Of a stretch of 64,000 bases of DNA, positions 18,101-27,466 are shown piece by piece (position 1 is the first letter of the stretch; every line of letters begins with the position of its first letter). Both the position numbers and the translations under genes were made by a program. Origin of the DNA: Gammaproteobacteria bacterium (lineage in GTDB: Bacteria > Pseudomonadota > Gammaproteobacteria > Ga0077536); NCBI GenBank assembly GCA_021773835.1, contig JAJFJQ010000073.1, positions 372,001-436,000 on the forward strand, written 5' to 3'. The notes beneath the pieces are model-generated. The model made no database searches and was not told where the DNA came from. It saw nothing but the letters and a program-made list of their open reading frames with translations.

Positions 18101-19078
18101 CTAGCGAGTGATAACGATTTTGCCATAGAGTTCGCGGCTGTCCATTAGCCTGAGACCCTCAAGGGTTTGCTCGAAAGGGAGTTCGCGGTAGATGACCGGG
18201 TCAATTTTGCCGTCGGCTAACAATTCATAGAGGTGCAACTGGCAGGCTTCGGCTTTCTTGGGGTTACGTTGAAGATACTGGCCCCAGGCTAGGCCGACGA
18301 CGGACATGTTCTTTAGGAGCAGGCGATTGCATTCGATTTCTGGAATGCGACCGGACGCAAACCCAATGATGACTATGCGTCCTTCCCAATTAATGCAGCG
18401 TTTAACCTGGTCAAACAAGTCGCCACCGATTGGATCGTAAATGACGTCCGCGCCACGACCATCGGTAAGTGCCTTGACCCGTTCAACGATGTCCTCTTCG
18501 CGGTAATTGATCACATGATCGGCACCGAGTTTAGTACATACACTGAGTTTTTCTGCACTACCGGCGGCAGCGATGACTGTGGCGCCGAATGCTTTTCCAA
18601 GTTGTACCGCAGCCGTCCCAACACCGCCCGACGCACCGAGGACAAGCAGCACTTCACCGGCTTCGATCTGACCACGATGTTTAAGGCCGAAATACGACGT
18701 CCCATACGTTACGCTCAGCGCGGCCGCTTGGGTATCGGTGACGTGATCGGGAACCCGCCAGGCACAGTCGTTATTGACTAAAAAGAAATCGGCCAAGGTG
18801 CCACCCGAGTGATTGAAGCCGGCGACTCTTTGGCCGACTTCGAATTTACTACCGGTGCCTACCTCTACAACCGTACCTACGGCTTCGACTCCAGGTACGG
18901 CCGGTAACGCTGCCTTGTGTTGATAGAGACCTTGGATGATCAGCAGATCGGGAAAGTTGAGAGAAACCGCGGTCGTTTTGACTAATGCCTGGCCGTCGCC
19001 GACCGTCGGTGATGACCGTTCAACCCATTTAAGTACGGTGTCGAATTTTCCGTATTCGTTAAATTGCCAAGCGTGCAT
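18101..19078 (-). CDS. Zinc-free NADPH:quinone oxidoreductase-like MDR protein
   Basis: The 325-residue protein is a medium-chain reductase. It has MHAWQFNEYGKF, PGVEAVGTVVEVG, the Rossmann motif GASGGVGTAAVQLGKAFG near residue 146 and GADVIYDPIGGDLFDQVKR. The zinc-binding cysteine cluster of alcohol dehydrogenases is absent, which fits the quinone oxidoreductase/enoyl reductase branch. It reduces quinones or activated alkenes with NADPH. It starts 8 bp after the FAH-family gene and is followed 17 bp later by the GFA gene, so it belongs to the acetone-carboxylase-headed run. Confidence 0.88.
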   Translation of the reverse strand: MHAWQFNEYGKFDTVLKWVERSSPTVGDGQALVKTTAVSLNFPDLLIIQGLYQHKAALPAVPGVEAVGTVVEVGTGSKFEVGQRVAGFNHSGGTLADFFLVNNDCAWRVPDHVTDTQAAALSVTYGTSYFGLKHRGQIEAGEVLLVLGASGGVGTAAVQLGKAFGATVIAAAGSAEKLSVCTKLGADHVINYREEDIVERVKALTDGRGADVIYDPIGGDLFDQVKRCINWEGRIVIIGFASGRIPEIECNRLLLKNMSVVGLAWGQYLQRNPKKAEACQLHLYELLADGKIDPVIYRELPFEQTLEGLRLMDSRELYGKIVITR

Positions 19079-19086
19079 GCGGATGA

Positions 19087-19932
19087 CTAGGGCTCGGCGA
19101 TGACTTCATTTTCGATGTAGCCTAGATTCTGGATCTCGATCCGAACCTTATCGCCCACCTTGAGAAAGCGCTTGGGATCGAAGCCGATGCCAACACCACT
19201 TGGGGTACCGCTGAGTATGAGATCACCAGGCTCTAGGGTGAATGCCTGGGTTAGCGTCTCGATTTGTTCGAAGCAGTCGAACACCAAGTGTTTTGTATTG
19301 GAGTCTTGTCGCAACTCACCATTGACCCACGTCTTGAGGTCTAGGTTGTGCGGGTCGCCGACCTCATCCGGGGTGACTAGAAACGGTCCATAGGGGCAGT
19401 GTGTATCAAATGATTTTCCGAGAGTGAAGGTCTGTGCACGCATCTGCCAATCCCGAACGCTTCCATCATTGCACACACAGAATCCAGCTATCACCTCAAG
19501 GGCGCGCTCTTTTGGCACGTGTCGGCAGCGCTTACCGATGATGAATCCAAGCTCGCCTTCGTAATCGAGTTTGTCCGACACCTTCGGCATGTGCCACGGC
19601 GCATAAGGTCCATTGGCAGAGGTGGATTGTTTATTAAAAAACATCGGGAATTCGGGTGTATGAAGACCTGTTTCTTCAATGTGGTCTTTGTAATTTAGCC
19701 CAATGGCCAAGATCTTTGGCGGCCGCAAGACCGGGGCCATGAGTTCAACCTCGCTGAGTGGGATCTTGTCGCCCGATGTTTGTGCCGCCGTTGCCATTGC
19801 CTCATCGCCAGCTGCCAGTAGCGCGGACATTTCAGTAGGAAGGTCAGACGACGTTGAAAGGTCTATCAAGACCTCGCCTTCAGCGCGGCCGATACGGGTG
19901 CGTCCATTGTGGGTGAAGGTTGCGAGTTTCAC
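19087..19932 (-). CDS. Fumarylacetoacetate hydrolase family protein
   Basis: The 281-residue protein has the FAH-superfamily catalytic domain. GLNYKDHIEETG, the metal-site start DYEGELGFIIGKRC, NDGSVRDWQ and the late GDLILSGTPSGVGIGFDP are all present. Members hydrolyse or decarboxylate 1,3-diketo acids (fumarylpyruvate, acylpyruvates, oxaloacetate) using Mg2+ or Mn2+. It is 17 bp after the HyuA-like gene. In a ketone carboxylation pathway a beta-keto acid could be the substrate; that is inference. Confidence 0.88.
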   Translation of the reverse strand: MKLATFTHNGRTRIGRAEGEVLIDLSTSSDLPTEMSALLAAGDEAMATAAQTSGDKIPLSEVELMAPVLRPPKILAIGLNYKDHIEETGLHTPEFPMFFNKQSTSANGPYAPWHMPKVSDKLDYEGELGFIIGKRCRHVPKERALEVIAGFCVCNDGSVRDWQMRAQTFTLGKSFDTHCPYGPFLVTPDEVGDPHNLDLKTWVNGELRQDSNTKHLVFDCFEQIETLTQAFTLEPGDLILSGTPSGVGIGFDPKRFLKVGDKVRIEIQNLGYIENEVIAEP

Positions 19933-19949
19933 GATAACAACTCCTCGGC

Positions 19950-22124
19950 TTAGCGGTAGTGAAGGATGCGACGCGCGTCGATCGTCATCATGCGTTCTGG
20001 GGGAATAACGACGGTCGTCATAGGATCACGAATGATCGCCGGTCCCGGGATCTCATTGCCGGGTTTCAGCGCGGCCATCTCGTAAACTCTGAAGGGTGTC
20101 CAAGCATTTTTATGATACACGTCCCGAGTTTCAACATAGGCTTCTGAGTCCGGTTCAATCCCCGCTAGATCGTGCTCTGGCAGCGACGGCTGCGGTTTCG
20201 GCGCTACCGCCTCGAGGTTTACCGTCGTGAGTGCATAGCCGGCATCGGGAAAACGGGCGCCAGCCGGGTAGACCTTGGTATACATCGTTTCGAATGCATC
20301 GATAAGACGGGCTACGTCAGCAGGTCCTTCCATCTTACCGTCCGGCAAGCTCGTATCAAAGCTTTCGAGTTGGCCGATGTAATGCGCTGATACGCCGTAG
20401 CGGAAGGTGAGGCTGGCGGGGTCGATGCCTTCTTGCGTCATCTCCGCGCGTGCTTCGGCTTCGAGCGCTTCCCAGGTTGTTCGAATTTGCTTCGCCACAT
20501 CACGCAATTCGTCTTCAGATAGGCCGTTCGGGATAAGGAGTCGCGATCCCCGGTCATAGCGATGCATATATTCCGCACACGCTGCGCCGAAGGCGGAGAA
20601 GCCAGCAGCCCACGGCAGGGTTATGACATCGGCGAATTCGATACCTTCCGCGAAACCATACATATGCACAGGACCGGCGCCGCCGTAGTACAGCAAGGTA
20701 AAGTCGTGCGTATCGTAGCCCTTGGCCGCGACCATGGTGCGCAGTAGATCGCTCATCTCAGTATTGACGATATCTAGCACACCTGCACCTGCTTCATAGA
20801 CATCGAGACCGAGCGGATCGGCGACAGATTCCTTTAGCGCGGCGAGCGCTTTGTCCCGGTCGAGTTGCATGTGACCGCCGAGAAAGTAGTCGGGGTCGAC
20901 ATAACCGAGTGCGACATTAATGTCGGTAACCGTTAGGCGGTCGTACTTAAAACAAATTCCGACCTTCGCGCCGGCACTTTCCGGACCGACGTGTAAGCGT
21001 TTGTACTCGTCAACGTACACAACCGACCCTGCGCCGCTGCCGACCGAATCAAGTTCCACCATCGGTAGCGCGAGGCGATGCCCAGCGATATCGGCACTTT
21101 TGGTGATCCCAATACGTTTGTCCATCACCAGGCCGACGTCGAAACTCGTGCCGCCCATATCAGCCGTGACAACGTTATCGAGGCCGAGCTGCTCAGCTAC
21201 GAACTGTGCACCGATGAGACCACCGATGGGCCCTGAGATCATTGTCTCGTAGAGTCGCGGATATTCCATGTTTACCGCGCCACCGTATGACAGTAGCGTC
21301 AATAGACGTCCGTTATAGCCGTACGCTTGCGCTTGTTTCTCCACCGTAAGCAAGGATTCACGAACCTGTTCTGCAGCAAAACACTGGAACAATAAGCTCT
21401 TGAGACGGTTGTTCTCTTTCGATACTGGCGCGACATCGGCGGAGCAAACAACCGGTATATCGACACCGCGCTCTTGCAACACTGCTTGGCACAGTGCTTT
21501 CGCTTGATGTTCGTGGATCGGATCGACGAAAGAGTACAGAAACAGGATCCCTATCACTTCGACTTCCGCGTCCAGCAACGCGTTGGCTGCGGCGCGTACT
21601 TGGCCCTCGTGCACCGGAATTAAACTGGTGCCTGGTGGGAGGTGAATGTTGCCCTGATAACATCCACCGCCGAGTCTCTCACTGATGCCGTGGACGTTTT
21701 TTGGGTCGACCAGTGGGGTGGTATGTTTGTGTAGTTGTTGGTGGAGCGCCTCCGCCTGGCTTTGTCCAAGGTAGCTCAGACCGCCTTCCATTACCGTGAT
21801 GTCTTCAAATCCACGCGACACCAGCAGACCGATTTTACGACCGGTGCCGGTGAGTATGGTGTTTAGCATCCCGGTACCGCAGTAGATGTCGGCACCACAC
21901 ATACTATGTGCATCTTCGATACTAATACCGATCTGAGCGGCGGCATCGCTGGTCGATTCACGGTAGCTCAAGGGCTCGTCTTCGCGCCGCGAAATTGACT
22001 TGCCGACGGTAAAACTCCCGTCCGGTTTCACCAATATTGCGTCGGTCATGGTGCCGCCCGCGTCGAGGGCCAAGATGTATTGCCGGTCGCTTTGCGCGGC
22101 CGCAGTGGGTTCGCTCATGTTCAT
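19950..22124 (-). CDS. acxA: Acetone carboxylase beta-like / hydantoinase A family subunit
   Basis: The 724-residue protein is a HyuA/oxoprolinase-type subunit. It has an N-terminal nucleotide-fold start LALDAGGTMTDAILV and a second motif TADMGGTSFDVGLV, the two phosphate-binding loops of this ASKHA-like family. Its length is close to the acetone carboxylase beta subunit. In acetone carboxylase this subunit activates the ketone with ATP, and the alpha subunit and the gamma subunit complete carboxylation to acetoacetate. It is 170 bp downstream of the gamma gene and has its own inverted repeat near the start. Acetophenone or another ketone is a possible alternative substrate. ATG 22118 is a possible second start. 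Confidence 0.85.
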   Translation of the reverse strand: MNMSEPTAAAQSDRQYILALDAGGTMTDAILVKPDGSFTVGKSISRREDEPLSYRESTSDAAAQIGISIEDAHSMCGADIYCGTGMLNTILTGTGRKIGLLVSRGFEDITVMEGGLSYLGQSQAEALHQQLHKHTTPLVDPKNVHGISERLGGGCYQGNIHLPPGTSLIPVHEGQVRAAANALLDAEVEVIGILFLYSFVDPIHEHQAKALCQAVLQERGVDIPVVCSADVAPVSKENNRLKSLLFQCFAAEQVRESLLTVEKQAQAYGYNGRLLTLLSYGGAVNMEYPRLYETMISGPIGGLIGAQFVAEQLGLDNVVTADMGGTSFDVGLVMDKRIGITKSADIAGHRLALPMVELDSVGSGAGSVVYVDEYKRLHVGPESAGAKVGICFKYDRLTVTDINVALGYVDPDYFLGGHMQLDRDKALAALKESVADPLGLDVYEAGAGVLDIVNTEMSDLLRTMVAAKGYDTHDFTLLYYGGAGPVHMYGFAEGIEFADVITLPWAAGFSAFGAACAEYMHRYDRGSRLLIPNGLSEDELRDVAKQIRTTWEALEAEARAEMTQEGIDPASLTFRYGVSAHYIGQLESFDTSLPDGKMEGPADVARLIDAFETMYTKVYPAGARFPDAGYALTTVNLEAVAPKPQPSLPEHDLAGIEPDSEAYVETRDVYHKNAWTPFRVYEMAALKPGNEIPGPAIIRDPMTTVVIPPERMMTIDARRILHYR

Positions 22125-22131
22125 TACCTAT

Positions 22132-22148
22132 ACGACTACGGTAGTCGT
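22132..22148. repeat. Inverted repeat before the acxA-like start
   Basis: Arms ACGACTAC and GTAGTCGT are perfect reverse complements with one base between them. The repeat ends 7 bp before the acxA-like ATG at 22124. In the gap of the acetone-carboxylase-like operon it could be an operator or an RNA hairpin affecting translation initiation. With a one-base centre it is more likely a DNA palindrome than a stable RNA loop. Confidence 0.5.
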
Positions 22149-22294
22149 TGTTCAATCAGCGTAGTGTGAAATACCATCGCCAGATGGGACGTTGCATCTG
22201 GTCGGAACAGCTAGCTCGCTGCCGAGCAGTTGCCCCCAATCCGAACGTCGCGTCCTGGGTCCTAGGCGATGGTTAACTATTTTTGTCGGTGAGC

Positions 22295-22870
22295 TTAGCT
22301 CGCCTTTGCAGCCCATTGCTGGGTGACGGAATGGGTCTGATCTTGATACCACTCAGACGACTCGTCTTCTAGCGGACGGCCGAGGTATTCGCGATAAAAT
22401 TTATCCAAGTCCGGTAGCATTTCGAACACTATGGGATAGCCGGGCGCGACAACTTCGACTGCAAGTTGACTCGCGCAGTTTGGGCAGAAGAACTCTCGGA
22501 TCTCCTGCCAGCCGGGCTCGGGTACCGCTGGGGTCGGGTCGTAAACCTGCTGCATTTCTTCGAGCGTGCGCCGAGTCCGAATTTTACACGCTAGTTTCCA
22601 GTTTTTGCGGTAGTCGCAAAACTCGTGGCCGCATTCGCACTTAGCGACGCGCTGCTTGTCTGCGTTGATTACGATGTAAACCTTATCTCCAAGCCGCATC
22701 AAGATCTGGTCTTCCCAAGAAACGCGCTCTTGTAAGACGGCGATGTAGTTAATAAAACGATCCTTGTCCTTGCGATCCATCTTTAGCAGGCGGGTCGCAT
22801 TTTCAGCATCGATAGTGCCATCGATAAGCTGTTCGATCAGGTCTTTGCCAACGCTTGCTTCAATACTCAT
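22295..22870 (-). CDS. acxC: Acetone carboxylase gamma subunit-like
   Basis: The 191-residue protein matches the acetone carboxylase gamma type. It has a helical start and a Cys-rich centre, CECGHEFCDYRKNWKLAC, followed by EIREFFCPNCASQLAVEVVAPGYP, an apparent metal-binding arrangement. The gamma subunit is the most specific mark that separates acetone carboxylase from ordinary hydantoinase or oxoprolinase pairs. Its ATG overlaps the alpha gene stop by 4 bp (ATGA), so the two are translationally coupled. Subunit order here is alpha-gamma-beta rather than the usual beta-alpha-gamma. Confidence 0.88.
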   Translation of the reverse strand: MSIEASVGKDLIEQLIDGTIDAENATRLLKMDRKDKDRFINYIAVLQERVSWEDQILMRLGDKVYIVINADKQRVAKCECGHEFCDYRKNWKLACKIRTRRTLEEMQQVYDPTPAVPEPGWQEIREFFCPNCASQLAVEVVAPGYPIVFEMLPDLDKFYREYLGRPLEDESSEWYQDQTHSVTQQWAAKAS

Positions 22871-25113
22871 GATGCTAACTCTTCCAGGGTATAACCCGGC
22901 TCTACTTGCCAGAATCCACCGAACTCAAGATTGAACTTTTCAAAGCTCAGGCTCTGCGCGTACATCTCGCGAACTTCTGGGGTAAAGGTTTTCTCGGTGA
23001 TCCGTTGGCGTTCCGAATGCCACCAGCTTTCAGCAGTTTCGGATCCGTCGAGTCGCGCTTGGCGTAGTGCTGCGCGCTTCTCAGTAGTGCCGGCTAAGTC
23101 GACTTGCCACACGCCATTGCTATCTTGCGTTGCAATGACGCCATTCATCTCGCGAACAAAATCGTAGTGTGGGGTCATGCCGTCATTCAGATCCTTAATG
23201 ACGAGGTCCGGGTCGCGATCCAGCGGATCACCCCAGCCACCGGATGAACCTGCAGCGTCGACGAAAAGATCGTTATTTTCCAATGCGAGTTCCGGACAAT
23301 CCGTTTTCCAAACTTCGAGATTGTTGACTTTAAGTTTGCCTTCATCGACCATCTCTAGAAGCTCTGTCGCATCGCGCGGTGTTTCGCCGTCGGCGATCAA
23401 TTCTTCGAGGTTGGTGCCGCGCGCGGAGATCATAAATGAACCCGGGCCTGGGTAGGCACCACTCATGCCGAGGCCGACCGAGGGGGTGCAAGATAAGCCG
23501 CCATTTGGCCGGGTTAGCGCAACGTGCTTACCGGGATCGACACACCAATGGACGGCGGAATTCCCGGGTCCACCACGGTATTTGCCGTAGCCAAAAAATC
23601 CTTTCAATAGTTTGCGGCCGAGATAAAACAGCGGCGGTACGGTACTTTCGAACTCTTCCGCGTCGCCGATCGTGGCGATTTGCGACCATGCTGCCCACAC
23701 CAGTGGTTCACCGTCGCGATAGCACCAAGCACCGCGACCCGTGCCGCCAAGCCATTCGAAGTTGGTGAAGCCGTAATTGGATCCATCGGCTGCTGTACCC
23801 GCACCTTGGAATGCACCCCAGTTGCCATCAATCGTATACGCTTCTTCCAGGTAACCGCGTGAAAACGTAGCGCGCGAAATTGCGTTGAATCCGATACTGT
23901 TGAGTGCAACGGTTTGCGCCCACAGATTGGCATTACTAGTGTACTCGTTATCTGGGTTATAGATGCTGCCCTTGACGTAATTTCGTTGTACCGCAAGCTC
24001 GATACCCGCGGTGACTTTGGTGTTGTGGGAGAATGAATTGATCATGCCCAAGAACACCGCACAATCGGCGCCGCCTGGGGTCGCGTTATAGGAGTGGTAG
24101 CCCCATTTTGAACTACCCTCCGTATCGAGCAATAAGCCGTTTTCGTTTGGTTCGAGGCTAGCCCGTACGTGGATCAACGTATTTTTGTTGGCATGTGACC
24201 AAACGTTTTGCAGGCCTTCGTATTTAACCAAGCGGAAGGCACAGCCATTGTAGGTGCCGGGGATCAGTAAGGCCTTCATGTTGTCGAGGATCATGCGCCG
24301 GCTTTCTTCGATGATCTCGCGGATGGCACGTTTGTAATAGTCCATGCCGAATTCGTCGATCAGTTTATGCACCGCCTCATGGATCATGGCGCAACCGGCG
24401 AGGCGCATCTTGTCGTCGAGGATATTCATCGTCGCGGCGCGGGTGCGGCGTTCCCAGATCGCCTTCCACCAAGATTCTTGTTTTAGTTTGCGTCCCGTAC
24501 GCATCGGCGGACACACGAGTCCGTCCATAAAGGTGTCAACAGAGAAGGTTGCCCAACTGCCCGCGACTGGCGCACCGTTTTCCATCAGATGATTGATGCC
24601 GACGGCCCAACTAACGACTTCACCTTCAACAACGATCGGCACGAATGAATAGAAATCACCCGGGTGTGGCACACCCCCAGTCAAGCCGTCGCTAACGGCA
24701 TAGACATCGCCATCGTCGATGCCATCATTGATATCGTAATCGTTATCGGCCATGTACCGGATCGATACTGGGAATATCGCCGTATGTGAGAGAAAGCCGA
24801 GCGATACGGCAAGGGTATCGCCTTCTGGGGTTGCCAATCCCCACAGGGATTCGCCCATCTCCCGCGACCCCGGACTTGCGGCGACGAAGCGGGCGGATTC
24901 ACGGGCCGCAAGTACCGCGGCATGCATTTTTGCGTAAAAACGCTCGTATTTGATTGGATCGGCGTCGCGTAAGGAGAGTTCGGTGACGCCGTAGTAATGC
25001 CCGGTGGAGTTGGTCAGATGATCCCGCTTGTCCACTAGTTCGCGTAAGGTCGGGGTATCGCCGTCGGTACCTGGGGTCGTGAGCTGGTCGCGTTCGCTAA
25101 GTGCTTCCGCCAT
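22867..25113 (-). CDS. acxB: Acetone carboxylase alpha-like / hydantoinase B family subunit
   Basis: The 748-residue protein is a HyuB-type subunit, near the usual acetone carboxylase alpha length. It begins MAEALSERDQLTTPGTDGDTP and contains GDVYAVSDGLTGGVPHPGDF, the DP-rich HyuB strand region and SSGGWGDPLDRDPDLV near the end. The alpha subunit carries the carboxylation site in the known enzyme. ATG 25113 follows AAGGAGAAC, a strong ribosome site; the frame is open upstream of it but that part has no coding look. It heads the minus-strand run, and a perfect palindrome lies 45 bp upstream. Confidence 0.9.
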   Translation of the reverse strand: MAEALSERDQLTTPGTDGDTPTLRELVDKRDHLTNSTGHYYGVTELSLRDADPIKYERFYAKMHAAVLAARESARFVAASPGSREMGESLWGLATPEGDTLAVSLGFLSHTAIFPVSIRYMADNDYDINDGIDDGDVYAVSDGLTGGVPHPGDFYSFVPIVVEGEVVSWAVGINHLMENGAPVAGSWATFSVDTFMDGLVCPPMRTGRKLKQESWWKAIWERRTRAATMNILDDKMRLAGCAMIHEAVHKLIDEFGMDYYKRAIREIIEESRRMILDNMKALLIPGTYNGCAFRLVKYEGLQNVWSHANKNTLIHVRASLEPNENGLLLDTEGSSKWGYHSYNATPGGADCAVFLGMINSFSHNTKVTAGIELAVQRNYVKGSIYNPDNEYTSNANLWAQTVALNSIGFNAISRATFSRGYLEEAYTIDGNWGAFQGAGTAADGSNYGFTNFEWLGGTGRGAWCYRDGEPLVWAAWSQIATIGDAEEFESTVPPLFYLGRKLLKGFFGYGKYRGGPGNSAVHWCVDPGKHVALTRPNGGLSCTPSVGLGMSGAYPGPGSFMISARGTNLEELIADGETPRDATELLEMVDEGKLKVNNLEVWKTDCPELALENNDLFVDAAGSSGGWGDPLDRDPDLVIKDLNDGMTPHYDFVREMNGVIATQDSNGVWQVDLAGTTEKRAALRQARLDGSETAESWWHSERQRITEKTFTPEVREMYAQSLSFEKFNLEFGGFWQVEPGYTLEELAS

Positions 25114-25157
25114 CGTTGTTCTCCTTGGACTGAGCTGGGGTGATCTTATTAACCGGT

Positions 25158-25171
25158 CATTGTATACAATG
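25158..25171. promoter_or_regulatory. Perfect palindrome, likely GntR-type operator
   Basis: The 14-bp sequence CATTGTATACAATG reads the same on both strands. The core TTGTATACAA fits operators of GntR-family regulators of the FCD type. It lies in the divergent region between acxB-like and the LLM gene at 25355, 45 bp before the acxB-like start, where a repressor would block transcription. The regulator gene is not in the window. Confidence 0.65.
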
Positions 25172-25275
25172 TTCCGAAAGCCCGCTATATAGGTACGGAA
25201 TTTTTTGCAAATCATCCCAACATTGATTCGCTGGTAGCCACGTGAATCGAAAGTTCTAGAGTTCCGTGTCCTGAC

Positions 25276-25305
25276 TTGACCAGGGCTTTGCAAAATACCT
25301 ACGAT
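25276..25305 (+). promoter_or_regulatory. Sigma-70-like promoter for the LLM at 25355
   Basis: A -35 element TTGACC (25276-25281) and a -10 element TACGAT (25300-25305) are 18 bp apart. They lie 50 bp before the GTG start of the LLM gene, on the plus strand. Read by eye only. Confidence 0.5.
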
Positions 25306-25354
25306 AAGCCCCCCGCGCGACGGGTCAACGAGAACCCCATAGGAGACTAGACGA

Positions 25355-26377
25355 GTGAAGATTGCGTTCATGCCCGATACCCATTTCGGCGAGTACGACC
25401 AGAGCGACCCGCCAACACCGGAGCAAGTGGCAGACGCCATGGATCACTGCCTCGCCGAGGCGGAACTGGCCGAGAAAGTCGGATTCGATGGGATATGGGT
25501 ACCGGAGCGACATCAACGTCCAGAAACTTGGTGGCCGAATACCGTCACCATGTTGATGGCCTTAGCTGCGCGAACGAAACGGGTACAGCTCGCCTGCACG
25601 GTCATTCAACCGACGTTCCACGACCCCATACATCTCGCTGAAGCATTAGCCGCGATCGATAACTTAAGCCGCGGACGCTTTGCCTTTGGCGCGGGGGTCG
25701 GCTACCACGAGGACTATTTTCGTTGCTTCGGCGTACCGTTCGAAAGACGCGGCAAGCGCTTCGAAGAAGTCATGGATTGTATCGTTGGCGCGTGGACGCA
25801 AGATGAATTCAATTACGACGGTGAGTTCTTTAAGTATGAAGGCGTGCGGATGACGCCGAAGCCGTATCAACGACCGCGTCCACCGATCTGGATTGGTGCG
25901 TTTGCGCCGAAAGCGATGGACCGCGCGTTGAATTATGAAGGTTGGTGCTTGTGGTTTCCGCCGCACCCGGAGGTTCTCGGGCCTGAAGCCAAGTCGATGC
26001 GCGAACGTGCCGCTGAACGCGGGAAAAAAGATTGGCAGATAACCATTGGTTTTGAGGGTTGGATTGGCGATGAGCCTGATATCCGTGAAAAGCATGGTCA
26101 TCGCTGGGTTAAAGAATGGAGTTTCTACGCGGATAAAGGCCTGTCACCCGAAGTACAAGGCGCAACGATGTTGGACACGATTGAGAGCATGTTTCTATGT
26201 CTCGGCAACAAGCAGAAATGGATCGACCGCATGGGGGAGATGAAAGAAAAGGTCAATCCCGATCAACTTTGCATACGCACGCGCAATCCAGTCAATCCAG
26301 GCCAGCATTATCCATCCCGCACCGAGTGTTTGGAGCAGGTCGAACGTTTTGGTGAGATCCTAAACGACATTCGCTAG
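25355..26377 (+). CDS. Luciferase-like monooxygenase
   Basis: The 340-residue protein has the LLM motifs FDGIWVPERHQRPETWW, RVQLACTVIQPTFHDPIHLAEALA and LSRGRFAFGAGVGYHEDYF. Start is GTG 25355, with AGGAG upstream; no ATG nearby is better. It is divergent from the acetone-carboxylase-like operon and shares its control region. A second LLM follows 48 bp later. It may oxidise a ketone or alkyl precursor; the reaction is not known. It is not close to the other LLMs in sequence. Confidence 0.88.
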   Translation: MKIAFMPDTHFGEYDQSDPPTPEQVADAMDHCLAEAELAEKVGFDGIWVPERHQRPETWWPNTVTMLMALAARTKRVQLACTVIQPTFHDPIHLAEALAAIDNLSRGRFAFGAGVGYHEDYFRCFGVPFERRGKRFEEVMDCIVGAWTQDEFNYDGEFFKYEGVRMTPKPYQRPRPPIWIGAFAPKAMDRALNYEGWCLWFPPHPEVLGPEAKSMRERAAERGKKDWQITIGFEGWIGDEPDIREKHGHRWVKEWSFYADKGLSPEVQGATMLDTIESMFLCLGNKQKWIDRMGEMKEKVNPDQLCIRTRNPVNPGQHYPSRTECLEQVERFGEILNDIR

Positions 26378-26425
26378 TTTGGCTTGCCAACGGTCGTAAA
26401 TTTATACACACAGTAGGAAGCATCA

Positions 26426-27466
26426 ATGAAAGTAGGATTGCTGATCGGATACTCCGGTGCGAAATATCAGATCCCAATGGATCTGATACTCGAAGCAGAG
26501 TCAGCCGGGTTTGATTCCGTATGGTCAGCGGAGGCATGGGGCTCGGATGCAATCACGCCGTTGGCATGGATCTTGTCGCGCACGACTAAAATAAAGGCTG
26601 GAACAGCGATTTGTCAGATCCCGGCCCGCACCCCCGCAAATATGGCCATGACGGCGATGACCTTGGATCAACTTTCAGACGGGCGCTTCATTCTTGGGGT
26701 TGGTCCGTCTGGCCCACAGGTTATCGAAGGTTGGTACGGCGACGCCTACGGCAAACCGTTGGCACGTAGCAAGGAATACATCGAGATCATTCGGAAGATA
26801 TTGGCCCGTGAGGCGCCCTTGACGCACGACGGTGAGCATTACCAAATCCCCTATAACGGACCGGGCAGTTCCGGGCTTGGTAAACCACTCAAAAGCATCC
26901 TGCATGGCGATCCAGATTTGCCGATCTACACCGCATCGTTCACCCCGAACGGCGTGCGGATGGCGGGGGAGGTTGCCGATGGCTTTTTCCCCGTGTGGAT
27001 GAACCCCGAACGCTTCGATCTATTTGATGAACCGCTCAAGGCAGGTTTCGCCAAGGCGGGTAATGGCAAATCACTGGACAATTTCGATGTTGCTCCGTTC
27101 GTGCGCATGGCCATGGGTGATGACATCGCGAAATGTCGCATGCAGATCAAGCGAGGGCTTGCGCTCTACATCGGTGGCATGGGCGCCCGTAAAAAGAATT
27201 TCTATAACGATTACGCGAAGACGCTCGGTTACGCGGATGCGGCGGTGAAAATCCAGGATCTGTTTTTGTCTGGTGAAAAAGACGCAGCGGCGGATGCGGT
27301 GCCAGATAAGCTCGTCGATGAAACGGCCTTAGTCGGACCGGCCGGGCACATCCGCGAGCAGTTGGCGCGATGGAAGGCTGCGGCTGCCCGTAAGGAAGTG
27401 GGAACGATGATTGTCTCGGTGAATAGTCCCGCCGAGGCGAGGTTCTTGGCGACCGAGCTGCTTTAA
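26426..27466 (+). CDS. Luciferase-like oxidoreductase (possibly F420-type)
   Basis: The 346-residue protein has MKVGLLIGYSGAKYQ, FDSVWSAEAWGSDAITPLAW, the LSDGRFILGVGPSGPQVIEGWYG motif and a C-terminal LLM end. The EAWGSDA and GPSGPQV patterns are frequent in LLM members annotated as F420-dependent, but FMN use is equally possible in a gammaproteobacterium. An AGGAAG ribosome site precedes ATG 26426. It shares a transcript with the LLM at 25355. The substrate is unknown. Confidence 0.85.
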   Translation: MKVGLLIGYSGAKYQIPMDLILEAESAGFDSVWSAEAWGSDAITPLAWILSRTTKIKAGTAICQIPARTPANMAMTAMTLDQLSDGRFILGVGPSGPQVIEGWYGDAYGKPLARSKEYIEIIRKILAREAPLTHDGEHYQIPYNGPGSSGLGKPLKSILHGDPDLPIYTASFTPNGVRMAGEVADGFFPVWMNPERFDLFDEPLKAGFAKAGNGKSLDNFDVAPFVRMAMGDDIAKCRMQIKRGLALYIGGMGARKKNFYNDYAKTLGYADAAVKIQDLFLSGEKDAAADAVPDKLVDETALVGPAGHIREQLARWKAAAARKEVGTMIVSVNSPAEARFLATELL

